From contig NC_082604.1 of assembly GCF_030936135.1 (NCBI RefSeq), forward strand, positions 1,676,501 through 1,740,500: DNA of 64,000 nt, in the 5' to 3' direction. This DNA is from Gavia stellata. Taxonomy: Eukaryota; Chordata; Aves; Gaviiformes; Gaviidae. The first letter of the stretch is position 1. Every line of letters starts with the position of its first letter. The notes under the pieces were generated by a model. It worked only from the letters and a program-made list of their open reading frames with translations. It searched no databases and was not told the origin of the DNA. The position numbers were made by a program, and so were the translations under genes. Below are positions 1-10,600 of the stretch, in pieces.

Positions 1-3000
1 CCTCCAGCCTGTGCCGCAGGGTGTTGCCCTGACGAGAGGGAGTGGGCTGGTGGGTCTGGGGGCGCTTCTGGGCAAACTGCTTCTTGTAGAGAGCACTGCT
101 GTACTGCAGCTCCGGGGTCACCAGCCGCCGGCACATGCGCTCCGTCTCCTTATCCAAGCCCTGCTTGAGGTTATAGCCCAAGATCTTCGCGTTGCCGTGC
201 TGCAGTGGCCGCAGGGAAGAGTCCTTGATGTCCTTCGGGGCCACGCTGCCCATCCCTTGCAGGCAGGTCCTCGCCAGCTCTGCCTGCCTCTCCCGAAGCG
301 CCTTGACTTCCCGCTGCATGCGCTCCCTGCCAATGTCTCGGTCGATCCTTTCCCAGAAGGTCCTGTTGAAGTGGGTGTAGATTTCCCAGTCCAGCCTGTT
401 CCAGTCCTTTATCTTCTCCACGATGGTGTCCGAGAGAGGGGACTTGGTGCTGCTGTCCCTGATGTTGAGCGGGAAGGAGACGACACTGTCCAGGTCCCAG
501 CACAGCATCTCCTTCAGCAGCAACATGGACTCATCGAAGTACTCAGAGATGAGGAGCAAGTCGAAGGACGCCTCGATGGCCTTCAGCATGAGCTGCACCC
601 GCTCGGCTGAGACCTCTCCGTCGGGGTTGAAGCCAAAGTCGAACGTCATGAGGTTCCTGGCATAGTGGCTGTCACCGTCCGCGGGGTTGTAGTAGTGGTA
701 AGGCTGGCTGAGGAACTCCTCCAGACTGCGGGCACGGGAGAAAGCCGATGTGCCCTTGTAGTATGCGAAGGAGGACTCCATGAGCTGCACGGGGTTCCTC
801 AGGATGGAGAAGTAGACGGCTGATCTGGACACCACTTTCTGCACCTGCGGAGGAGAAAAAGGAGGTTTGAAGGTGGGGTAGGGAGAAGGGACCTGCTCGC
901 TCGCAATCCTGTGCTCTGCTGGAAAGCAGAAATGCTCGCTGGGGTTGGAGATGGTGGGTGCTGGGGAGGGTTTCAGGGTGCAGCTCATCAAAGGAGCATT
1001 TGTGTCAGTTGTAGGGAGTCCCAGAAGATGTACACAGGGAGAGCAGTCACAAAAGCTCCCCGCTACATGCTGCCACAGCTGGGTGGCCTGCCCAGGCTTG
1101 AGATAGGTCCTATCTCCTTGCCGTTCCCCAGATCTGTGTGTCCGCTGACCTGAGCTGATGCGCTTAAGGTGTTCTCCTCTTGCAGCTGGTACCCTCTGGG
1201 CCTGTCCAGGGAGCAAGACATCTCCAAGGGCCCACCAGACAAGAACAAGATGATAGTTGCTGGCTGCTACAGACGCTGTCCCCTGGCTTGTCTCAGGTCA
1301 CAGCACAATGATTCGTCAAACCTGTTTACAGAAGCTCTCAGGAGATGCCCGTAACATGCAAGGTACCTGGGGGCAATCCTGTCTCTCTTGAGCTTCATCC
1401 CTGAAGACTTTACGTGCTCTAAGGGTGTCCCACCTTGCTCCCCATGAGCCCCTCTCTCCCTCCCCCGTTCGTCCCTCCCAAGGCATCGTGGCTTTGCCCG
1501 TACCTCCGGCTGCAGGAATCGCATGTGGTGGCAGAGGATGTTGAACCGCTGAGGGCTCCTGGGGGAGAAGCCCTGCACGAACCTCGCCAAGAAGTGGTGC
1601 GGGTAGGAGAGCTGGTTGCCGCCCCCCATGGGGAAGGCGAAGGTGAGGTTGTGGGTTTCGCCGAAGCGGAACAGGACATTCATGACGGTGCTGCTGGCGC
1701 TCTTGTGGACTTTGAGGAAAACAATGTCAGTCTTGGGCTCACATGTCTCCCCTTGAGAGGAGACCCCTCTGGCCTGCTGGCCTTCTCCAGGAGTCACCTC
1801 GTCACCCTTCGAGACTTCTGTCCAGCTTGGGAAAAGTCCTCTCTCCAGGTCTGTCTTGGAAAAGTCCTCCGCTTGTGGAGGTTGAGCTGAATTTGGCAAG
1901 GAGTGTTTAAGCAAGCTGCCCCACCGATGGTGGGGGGAACCCGTGGCTTGAGGCTGAGACCGGCTCTGTACCACCACCTGCCTCATTCCTGGTGGTGATG
2001 TTCTCCCGTGCTCCTCTGCGGTCATCCTGTTAGCAAAGATTATGAACTTGCTGGTGACAGCATCAGCACCTCCCAAAACTGCGGAAATCCTCTCGGGAAG
2101 GCTTGGAGAAGGACCTTCTCTGATTGCTTTTCTCAGGCCGGGAAGCTGGGATTTCAGCCTCGTGAACGAAGGATGGGCTTTCACCTTCTTGCTGCTCTCC
2201 ACAGGCTGCCACGTCCAGTGCTCCTTCTGGCTGTCTGGGCTGCTTTCCCGCGGGGTCTCCTGGCTGAAGTAGAGTTGCATCTGAAAAACGTCCTGCATGC
2301 TCTCAGTCAAAGTGGAGTCTGGCATAGCTTTCCTCTGCCAGTGCCGGGGATCGTCCTCCCACAGCAGGTCAGGGGTCCGGAGATCATAGCCCAGCCTCTT
2401 CTGGCCGTGGTCCGTGGTCTGCTGCAGGGCATGCTCCAGCTCGCACCGGCAGTTTCTGTAACAGGGAGGACACGAAGCTCAGCTGCAAACGGGCAGAGGA
2501 TGGAAGGAGTGTGCAAAGAGAGTAGCTCCTCTGCAGCTCAGTGAAACCCCCCTGCAGACACCCCAAAAATGCGTTCCCCTGTCTTTCTCGGGGTGGGTGG
2601 CATTGCTGGTGGGTGTAGGACTTGTCCCCTGCCCTGGGAGGTTGGGGTGGGTGCGAGAAGAGAAGGACGGGTCAGCAGTGATGTGTGAATGCCCCTGTCC
2701 CCCTGGAGCACCGTGGACTGGTGGAAAGGGGCAAAGCAAGAGAAGGCAAGGAGAGAGAAGAGCAGGTGGCCTGGAGAAGCTGGATGAAAGTTTGCAGATG
2801 ACCCCAGACTGGGAGGACTGGGAGGATGCTTCAAGGGCATCCTCCCAGTCCTCCCAGTCTGGGGTCATCTGCAAACTTGATGCCCTTGAGCATCCTCATA
2901 TTTTGAGTTTTGAGGTCAGCCAGGACAAAGCCCAGAGCAGCCTGGTGTGGACCCAGAGTGGGCTCAGCTCTGGCCAGGGTGTAGGTGTCGGACGTGAGAG

Positions 3001-3278
3001 CCCCAGAGGGGTCCTCTCCCACCTGGATTTTCCTCCCTGTCTAAAGAAGACACTCTTGAGTGGTTTTCAGGAGGATGGTTTTCAGGAGGGTGGTTTTGAG
3101 CCCACCTCAGTGGTCAGCGAAAGGCTGGAGGACGAGGTGCAGGTTTGCAATCCTGCTTGGGACCTACTTGGGAGGCTGCAGCTTCTCCACAACTTGAAGC
3201 GTGACCAAGAGGATGATGAGGAGGCTGAAGAAGACCCAGAGCCGACCTGGCTGGCACCTGTATATTGCTTTCAACTTC
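1..3278 (-). CDS. GAL3ST2: Galactose-3-O-sulfotransferase, probably GAL3ST2 (partial at both ends)
   Basis: This is a Golgi type II membrane enzyme that transfers sulfate from PAPS to the 3-OH of galactose on glycans. I read three minus-strand coding exons: 3168-3278, 1504-2455 and 1-844, with GT-AG junctions and phases that join without a shift. They give 635 codons. The first exon encodes a short basic stretch and the signal anchor LWVFFSLLIILLVTLQVV. The second encodes a stem of about 237 residues and then the start of the catalytic domain at 1743 (CEPKTDIVFLKVHKSASST, which contains the 5'-phosphosulfate-binding loop). The third carries the 3'-phosphate-binding motif YFSILRNP near 800 and the rest of the domain. 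No stop codon is reached by base 1. The start codon must lie in an exon further upstream, because 3278 follows a good acceptor. Assignment to paralogue 2 rather than 3 or 4 rests on remembered similarity to human GAL3ST2 (FRFGETHNLTFAFP). Confidence 0.8.
1504..2455 (-). CDS. GAL3ST2: GAL3ST2 large internal exon: stem plus start of sulfotransferase domain
   Basis: The exon is 952 nt and open throughout. The acceptor is a pyrimidine-rich TTACAG just above 2455, and the donor is GAG|GTACGG at 1504/1503. The first base completes an AAA lysine codon begun in the membrane-anchor exon. The first 712 nt encode about 237 residues rich in S, P, Q, E and K. It starts with a CRC motif (NCRCELEH) and has no recognisable fold. 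The rest encodes the PAPS-binding start of the catalytic domain through HHMRFLQPE. Mammalian GAL3ST2, as I remember it, is about 400 residues in total with a short stem, so this stem is several times longer. Intron retention is unlikely, because a random 712-nt stretch would almost certainly contain stops. Confidence 0.75.
2456..3167 (-). other. GAL3ST2 intron containing a perfect palindrome
   Basis: This 712-nt intron separates the membrane-anchor exon from the stem exon. The donor is CAA|GTAGGT at 3168/3167. It holds the 42-bp inverted repeat described separately and otherwise no coding signal. Confidence 0.6.
2788..2878. repeat. Perfect 42-bp inverted repeat with 7-nt loop, CR1-like reverse-transcriptase fragment
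   Basis: Bases 2788-2829 are exactly complementary to 2837-2878, around the loop TTCAAGG. Read outward from either arm, the translation KFADDPRLGGLGG resembles the FADDTKLGG segment of CR1 reverse transcriptase, so the arm probably comes from a LINE. The minus strand just outside the right arm repeats the loop sequence (GGATGCTCAAGGGCATC), so the inverted structure is nested. Confidence 0.9.
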
Positions 3279-6200
3279 CTGCAAGGAAGCAGACATTTCA
3301 GACCATTAGTAGGTAGGAGAAACGTGTGTGTGAGGCAGAGGGGAAAGAGGCCTTGAGACTTTTTAAATTTATTTCTTTTTAAAGTAAGGTCACATTTTCA
3401 TGGGTGAAAGAGGTGCAAAGGCAGCAATAACCAACGAACCTCTGAGGCTGTGCTCAAGCAGTGTAGCCTAGTGGAAATTTCCAGCTGCTACACAAATATC
3501 GCTGCGAAATGTAAACAGCGATAACCGCAAAAGTCCCTTGGCTGCTCAGGGACGCCTTACCGGCACAGCCTGAGCTCCCACTTCAGCAGCAGGAACAGGC
3601 ACTGCTTGCATTTGCCCTGCCCTGCCCAGCCTAGAAATATCGGGACCCTATCTTTACAAACAAAGACAATAAAACTTTGTTTTCCCTGCTCTCCCCTTCT
3701 CTTGTCGCCTGCCGTTGGTGGCGATTGCCACCTGCGCAGGCTCCAGCGGTGGCTGCAGATGTGGTGCTACCGTGGGGGCACCAGCTGTGCCCCTCTGGTG
3801 CGCAGCCTGGCTTTTGGTCTGGTCTTAGCCAAGTCTACAACAGCAGCATGACTTCTTCAAGTCATCAGCACCACGCCATGGTGTTTTGGGTTGTGTGTGG
3901 GGACATTCAGGCCATGAGAAACATTGCCATGGGACTTCTTCTGTTTGTAGGGCTTGCTGCAAACCCTGGTGGAGCTTGATCATAGTCTTAATCTTAAGCA
4001 GAGCAGTCAGGGGACTAAGCTTCCTGCAAAAAAAGATTAGTTTCCATTCCATTTCTGCTGGTTTCTACCCAGGGAACCCATCGTTGCCTAACAGGAGATG
4101 ATTCGTACCAAGAATCTGGTTAAATCCTCTGTTGTGGGCTCCTCCTTGGGTGGGAGTCCAGCCTGCAAGCCCCAAAAGTCTGCTCTCCCCCTCTCAGAGG
4201 GAGGGAGCAGGCACAGGCTGCTTTGCTAAGCATGAAATGGAGGGTTCTAAATAGGAAGAATTAATGAAAGCAGAAATTTGGGCAGAGCCTGCTTGGAAGC
4301 CGCATTCCAACAGCTAATCTGTGTTAACTGGTGTTGACCGCTTCCTTCAGTGGTCAGTTCTGGACCAAGAGAGTGGGCCTGGGACTGCACAGACCTGCTT
4401 GTCGCAGAGCTTCTTCATTTCTGTGGTGCTTTATCTCCTACTCCGGGCAGTCTTGTGACACGTGGGAGAAGTACTAGCTTGATGAGCTAGCAATGACGCA
4501 AACATGAGCTGTCTGAATTGGTCACGTGCATCCCATTGGTACTGGTGAGGAGTTTGGGTTTGCTATTGAAAAAAATGGATTTGTTCCAGAAAAAAATCGT
4601 TGACTGTTATGACTAACTCTAGTTTGCTTATTACAGCACTGCTTCCAGTGGTTGCGCACCAGTTTGGACACTCATGGGTACGGTTCTGCCCCGCTCTCGA
4701 TATGTCACTCACTGAGTTGAAATGCTAAGCTCCTCTTGGGAGATTTTTAATGTCTAAAGTGCTTGGGACTGTAAAGGCTGGGAGGTCTTAGGTCATGACA
4801 GTGCTACTGAGGATTCAAAAGGCATGTAATTACTAGCACGGTCAACGGGCTAGTTGTCAGCAGCATAGCATCCCCAAAACCTGATGACAACCTGGAGGTA
4901 TCCATGCTCATTTTCCACTTGAAGAGCAGACTGCCAAGCTCAGATGAGAGACAGGCAGCTGGCGAACATGCACGTGGCTCGCTGCCTGGCTGTGCAAGCA
5001 GCACGAGGAGACCCTTGTGCTGCCACAGATAAATGAGTATGACAAGAAACGGATCAGAAAAATGCCAAATGCTTAAACACCACTTAAAATGCCAAGACAA
5101 GTTAAAGGGAGAGGGTTGAAGCAGAGACTTGGGGCTGCCACAGAGCTGCTGCAAGGTAAGGCTTGTTGAAATACCCCGCTGTGGAAGATCATTGATGACC
5201 AGAGAGACCAAAGAGGGAAAAGGCAGTGAAGGAGGAGTTGCTCCAGGATGAAGTGATGCTGGCGGACAGATCTTGTTGGAGACTTGATCCAACTCTCCCA
5301 TCACTCAATGCACAGCTGATGGTAAGTTTGTCCGCCCAGCCAGCCTAAGAAAAGTGGCAAGAAGGGAATGAAGAGCTAACTCACTGTGATATTTAGCGAT
5401 ACACCCAAACTGTCTCTTTGGGGAGATCTGTATGAGCGCTCAGTAGCGAAGGCAGAATGATGCAACGCTTACCTGACAAGCGGCGCTGAGGTAGGCAGCA
5501 CCCTCTGCCACTCCAGTATCTGTATTTTGGGCGGATAGAACTCTGGACTTAGTTCCATAGAGGTCCCTGGTCAGTACTAAACTTTCAACCTGTAGAGAAT
5601 CTGTGAAAGATCCAGGTCCTTTTGCTGCTCACCTGCTGCCTCTTTTGAGATGGCCGTTGAGTTGGTTGAACAACCAGTTGAGAACACACAACACGTTGCT
5701 GGCTGCTTGGGTCTGATCAGGCTAGCATAAAGCCAGAGCTCTGATGGGACACACATGCATCAAGGAAGGTGTGCTGAGAAAAAGGAGAGCTGTGGCAGCA
5801 CTGAAGTTTGCGCTGAAGGTGCCAAGAAGTTGCGCTGAAGGCAGCAAAACCAGGATAAAATGGCACATGTAGCATGAGAAGCCTTTGTCTTGGAGGCTGG
5901 AGCCGCTGGATGATTTGTAGCTGGACAACGAGCCTTCAAAAGGCTCAACTGTTTTCCATGGGTAACTCCTTCACAGCCTTCTCTCGGTTTAACACGCCGG
6001 GATGAGATCATGGGCATGGGTGTCTTGGGGCAGAGTTAAATACTTGAAATCAAAGCACCAGGAAGATGTCCAAGATGCACTCAGAGCTGGCGGGAGTCAA
6101 TGCTGCCCCGTAGGGCGGGTCGGGCTGGGAGAGCAACCTGCAGGGTCTTTGGAAATGCCTCCGGCTGCGAGCAGGTTATAGCTGAAGAGTCCCCGCAGAT

Positions 6201-6660
6201 CAGAGCCGGTGTGCTGTCGCCTCCGAAAGTGACAAAGCAGGGTGCAAAGATGGATGCAGCACCCCAAAGATGCCTTTGGCTGCCAGGGTTCAGCAGCGGA
6301 GCCACAGCAGCTGAATCCTCCTACGCTGGCTCAATGGATTTAATCAAAATCCAATCTGTTGGTCATTTATTTGCAAGGGGTGATACCCCCAGTTGCGTCT
6401 CACTGCCTGCTCCTGGCAGGGGAGGGGGTGCCTGGGGTGCTGCTTGATTGCAGCGGTGCTGCAGATTTCCCCTCCATTTTTTTCCCCTCTGCTTGAAGCA
6501 GAGGGGATGACCTCCCTGTCCAACACAAAAATAAACGCACCGTTCGGGATGGGTCTGTGGTCGGCTGGCACTCGCTGAGCCGTGCAGGGTCTCAGCCGAC
6601 TGCCGGGTGCTGCGGAAGGTGCCGAGGCTGAGCTCACCGGGCAGATAGGTGGCAGAAAAT
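3279..6660. other. Intergenic or GAL3ST2 5' intron, no gene recognised
   Basis: A good branch point (CTACTAAT) and pyrimidine tract on the minus strand just above 3278 show that another GAL3ST2 exon lies upstream, but I could not locate it. Open frames here are short, lack family motifs and lack paired splice sites. No clear LINE tail is visible. Confidence 0.4.
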
Positions 6661-6681
6661 GACTTTATTGATTTGCTGTGG

Positions 6682-7654
6682 CTAGATATGCTCCAGGCAG
6701 CGAGCGATGTTGCACAGGGAATTAATGTACGCGATACGTACACCAGCGATAGCCCGCTTCCTCTGACCAGTGACTGGAGCCGTTTTCTTCACTTGCATCG
6801 CAGTAAATGAGAAAACGGGGACAACGGACTGCAGGACGCTCAGGAGAAGATAAGGTAGCGCAGCGCGGGCAGAACGGCACTGCCTGCCTGTGTCGGTGCC
6901 CAACCTACCCCTAAAACAGCTGGCTTAGGACAGACCCCGAGCCCCCCAGCACTGCACCTCGGTGTGCAGCAGCAGCCTGTGCAACGCCCCAGATGCTGCA
7001 GGCGTGTGTGGAAATGCTGTCTTGCCCCAAAACGCTCTCCCCCAGCAAAAGGGCACTGCCGCAAAGCCTTGCCCTTCTCTGCTCCTCGTCCATCCTCTCC
7101 AAAGTAGAGGCTGTGGAAGAGCGCACCTCACCCTCGATGCATTCATCGGGTTGGCCGTGTAAAAGACTTGCACAGAGACACGTTTCTGCTCCACACCTAC
7201 TCCGCAGGTGAGCGTGCAGAGCTGAGAGCCTGGGACGAGGCAGGAGGGATCAGCATCCTACTTGCCCCGCTAAGGTCTTTGCCATTCTTCTTCCTTCGTG
7301 GCATCAGGCCTTACAAAAGATGCTATTTTCCTGCCTAGCGCGCAGGGGAGCGGTGCTGCCCTGGGAGCTTCGCTAGAAGAGAGAGCCCCATCAACCCAGA
7401 CCTCCCCGCATTTATGTGGAGCAGAAGCGCTCCTCTGCCCATTCCCATCATCACTTCATTCGCCAACCATTTCTCAACATAGAGTGACCTACAAGGACAT
7501 GACTTCTGGGTAGGATGAAAATAGAATTTTACTTAAGGAAAGAGTATTTTACTGAAATAAATAAATAAATAATCCACTTACGTGATCAAATACCTTCTGA
7601 ATTTCAGCATGGTGAGCTGGAGCCTTGGCTGGGGAGCGGGTGGTTATCGTCAGA
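6682..7654 (-). other. Candidate three-exon 3' end of an unrecognised minus-strand gene
   Basis: Three segments on the minus strand join in one frame. The first is 7582-7654 (acceptor CTCCTAG, donor CAC|GTAAGT; ends EIQKVFDH). The second is 7132-7221 (acceptor CTCTCAG, donor AGG|GTGAGG; LCTLTCGVGVEQKRVSVQV, then FYTANPMNASR). The third is 6682-6828 (acceptor CCTGCAG; ends NSLCNIARCLEHI then TAG). An AATAAA lies 12 nt past the stop (6664-6669, minus). The last segment is rich in CpG relative to its surroundings. I do not recognise the protein: the CxLTCGxG stretch is only vaguely like a thrombospondin type-1 start. No upstream exons or start codon were found, and chance open frames remain a real possibility. 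Confidence 0.25.
7551..7575. repeat. Short (AAAT)n microsatellite
   Basis: Tandem AAAT units sit just downstream (minus sense) of the candidate exon donor at 7581. Confidence 0.7.
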
Positions 7655-10600
7655 CTAGGAGAATGGAAAGCAAACACCCGGAGCCTGGCTTGTGTGCCTG
7701 CGGCCGGTGGCCCCTCCCCGGCGGGGGCACCTGGGACGGCGAGCCTGCAGCGGACCTTCCCACCGGTGGCCTGCTCTCCAGCGCCTGCCCCAGGGAGCGA
7801 CCAGCCTTTGCTCCGGTGAGTGGCACGTTTAGATGGCCACAGCCTTGAGGGCTGCTGGCAGCAAGCTGCCTTCTGCAAACTGCTGCCACGTCATGTAGAG
7901 CGGTGGGCAGAGGCTGTCCGGGCACTTGTGGACACTGCGGGGGGTGGCCGCGCCACCCGTGTTTGGGTCCCTGCCTTACTCCTTTCACCCATGGCTGTTG
8001 GTGTTCTGCTTTGACCCCTTGTGTCCTCCTGCTCTGCTCTTTGTGGTTGTCCCTTCTTTTCCCTTCTCATGTCCTGCTTTTATTTCTCGACAAAGCTGAG
8101 GACAGAGATGGTCACGAGCGTTTAGCTCTTGATAATCCCTATGTTGATACAGTCTTTAGGTCTGCGCTGCTGGGACCCTGTGCGGGCTGGGTCACACATG
8201 CATGGCATGGAGCTAATCCTCTTCAGTGCAGCCTGGCTCCATCCACCCTGGGCTGGGGTTACGGCAATCCCCAGCTCCCTCCTTTCCTTCCCCTTGCCAT
8301 AGTTGCTGCTCCAGGCACAGTGTTTAACCACCTGTGGCTCCAGGCAGCGCTTAACACGTTGATGTCTTGCATTTGCCATCTTCGGACCGGCCTCCCATGT
8401 TGCCCCAAGCCAGCAAAGTCCTCACCCCCCTGTGCTGGGACTGTGCTGTGCCAGGATGACGAGCAACAGGACAGCCCTGCTAGGAAGCCAACTGTTTGCC
8501 AGTACCAGCACAAAAATGGTCCCTGGGTCTGCTTCTTGCTGGCTGGTGGACAACGTAAGACAACTCAAAGGAGGACTGGGAGGGCTGCCCTCCCTAATGG
8601 AAGTCCACAGCCAGTCCTTTGACCAGGGTCTCCCCCCTCTTCAGTAGCTTTTCCTCCACATCCTTCCCCTTCGAGGCTCATCTCAGCATCCTGCACAGCA
8701 TGAGCAAGACACAGCCATGGCTTTGTATGACCAGGGGCCCTAAGCCCAGGTAGCAGGACCACATGCATCTCATATTTGGGCACCAGATGCCTGGGACGGT
8801 GGTGGAGTTGGAGGATGCGTGGCTGTGACATGTGCCATGAGGATCAGTGGCTCAGGCTATGCATTCTGCAGGACGAGGCTCCCCACGTGCCTTCTGGCAC
8901 CGGTGGAGAGGACCCTGGCCATGAGTGCTTTCCCTTCACCCATGGCCATGGGTGTCAGGAAATGCACACCAGGCAGATAAGTCACTTCCAGCTCAGACCT
9001 TGGCTTTCTGGAGGGACAAAAGGGCCCAGCTTCCTCCCTTCCCCCTCGCAGGCAGGGAGGCAGCCGTTCCCCTCACCCTGGCACAGGCAGGCGCTGCCTC
9101 TCCCCGTCCACCTCATCAAAACCACAAGTTTACTGTGGGGCTGTTGCGTTCTCCACCCATTCTGCGCTCTAGCTATCTACCCAGGCTGGCACCTTATCTG
9201 TGAGTCCGCGGCTGGGTGAGAGCCACGGGCTACATCGCTGTTTGCAGGGATCAAACCCCTTTCTGCTGTTGGGACTGAGGTTTGGTGCTTCTCCCCTCTC
9301 CTTCCCTCTGCGCAACCATGCCCCATGCAATCGGAGAAGGATGAGCCCGGTTGCGGGGTCACGGTGGTGTGGGGTCGGTGGCTGAGGGGTCTGCGAGCAT
9401 CCCCCAGGCAGGACCTTGGGATACATCCTATTGCTGCAGGGCACGGGGCACACTTGCCGGGGAGCATCCAGAGGCTCATCAATGTGCGGGTGCCCAGACT
9501 GGCTTGATCCTGCTCCTCTTTGGTTGTTTCATCTTGCTGGATTGCCACTTGTGGGATTTGCCGCTGCTCAGCTCGCTTGTTTCCCTAAGGACAAGCCTAT
9601 CTGTCCATGGGAACTCATGGGAGATCCAGTTTCGGTATGTAATCCTGGTCAGGATTGCCTGCATTCCTGTTTGCTGCCTGGCAGCCTCTTACTGGGGCAT
9701 GACTTGACGCATCTGTGGCAGAGAAACTCAAAAGGCAAAGTTGTCTTCTCCTGCTTGGATCTGGTGACGTGAAGCACAGCGTATGCTGTCATCTGCCCGC
9801 ATGCTTCTTGTGTCGGAGGCTGTATCTGCAGGACCTCGGCAGATCTCTTGGGCTGCTTCTGTTAGCTTGCAAATGCATCCCAGAGGGGCTGTTTCTGAGC
9901 CTGACCTGGATGGAATGGGTCTTTACTTGTGGATTAGTGTCTGAGGGCCTTGGTGGAGATGGCAGTCCTCTGAGATTACACCCGGTGGTCTCTTCTCTCC
10001 CGCAGGTGCTGGAGCAGAGGTCTGGATATGGGCAGGCAAACGTGTCTTTTGCAGCTGGGTCTCTCGAGAAGCGAAAGGTGCCCTTTGTAGGGATTGGGTT
10101 CTGTCCCTGCTCACCAGGCAGCCAGGTCCTGCTGGGGTGACCTAACGGGCTCATAACTTCTGCGTACGTGTGAGGACTGTCCTGACGGTGCAGAACTGCC
10201 CCAGCTGCCCGCTGGGCATCTGGTGGTATGACCTCATAGGGTCATACTACGAGGGTATGTGCACCCTCCTAGGTGGTGTGCTCATTCACTACCTGGGGAT
10301 GGGCTGATCTCAGCAGAAGGCAGATGAGGAGCCCCAAAGACAGCTAACAGCAGAAGCCTCCAGTCCCTTCCCATCCCACATCCCTGCTTAAGATGATGAG
10401 CAAGGAGACCTCAGCTTGCCTGGAGACACCCAGGACCTTGCCACCCTCATGCAATGGCTTTCCTGCTTGGCCTGTCCATGGCCTGGAGGGGCTGCTGGTG
10501 GGTTTTTCCCAGGGTTGTGGGGCAAGCTGCACCTGCACCTGGGAAGCCGGCATCTCTGGTCCATTTGCAAGCCTGCACCTGGGTTGAGGGGAATTTGTGG

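Noticed and set aside
2597-3316. 239-codon plus-strand open frame
   Set aside because: It overlaps the minus-strand membrane-anchor exon and the palindrome, and has no family features of its own.
9594-9637. Possible 45-nt plus-strand micro-exon with TTCCCTAAG acceptor and TCG|GTATGT donor
   Set aside because: No partner exons in compatible phase were found nearby.
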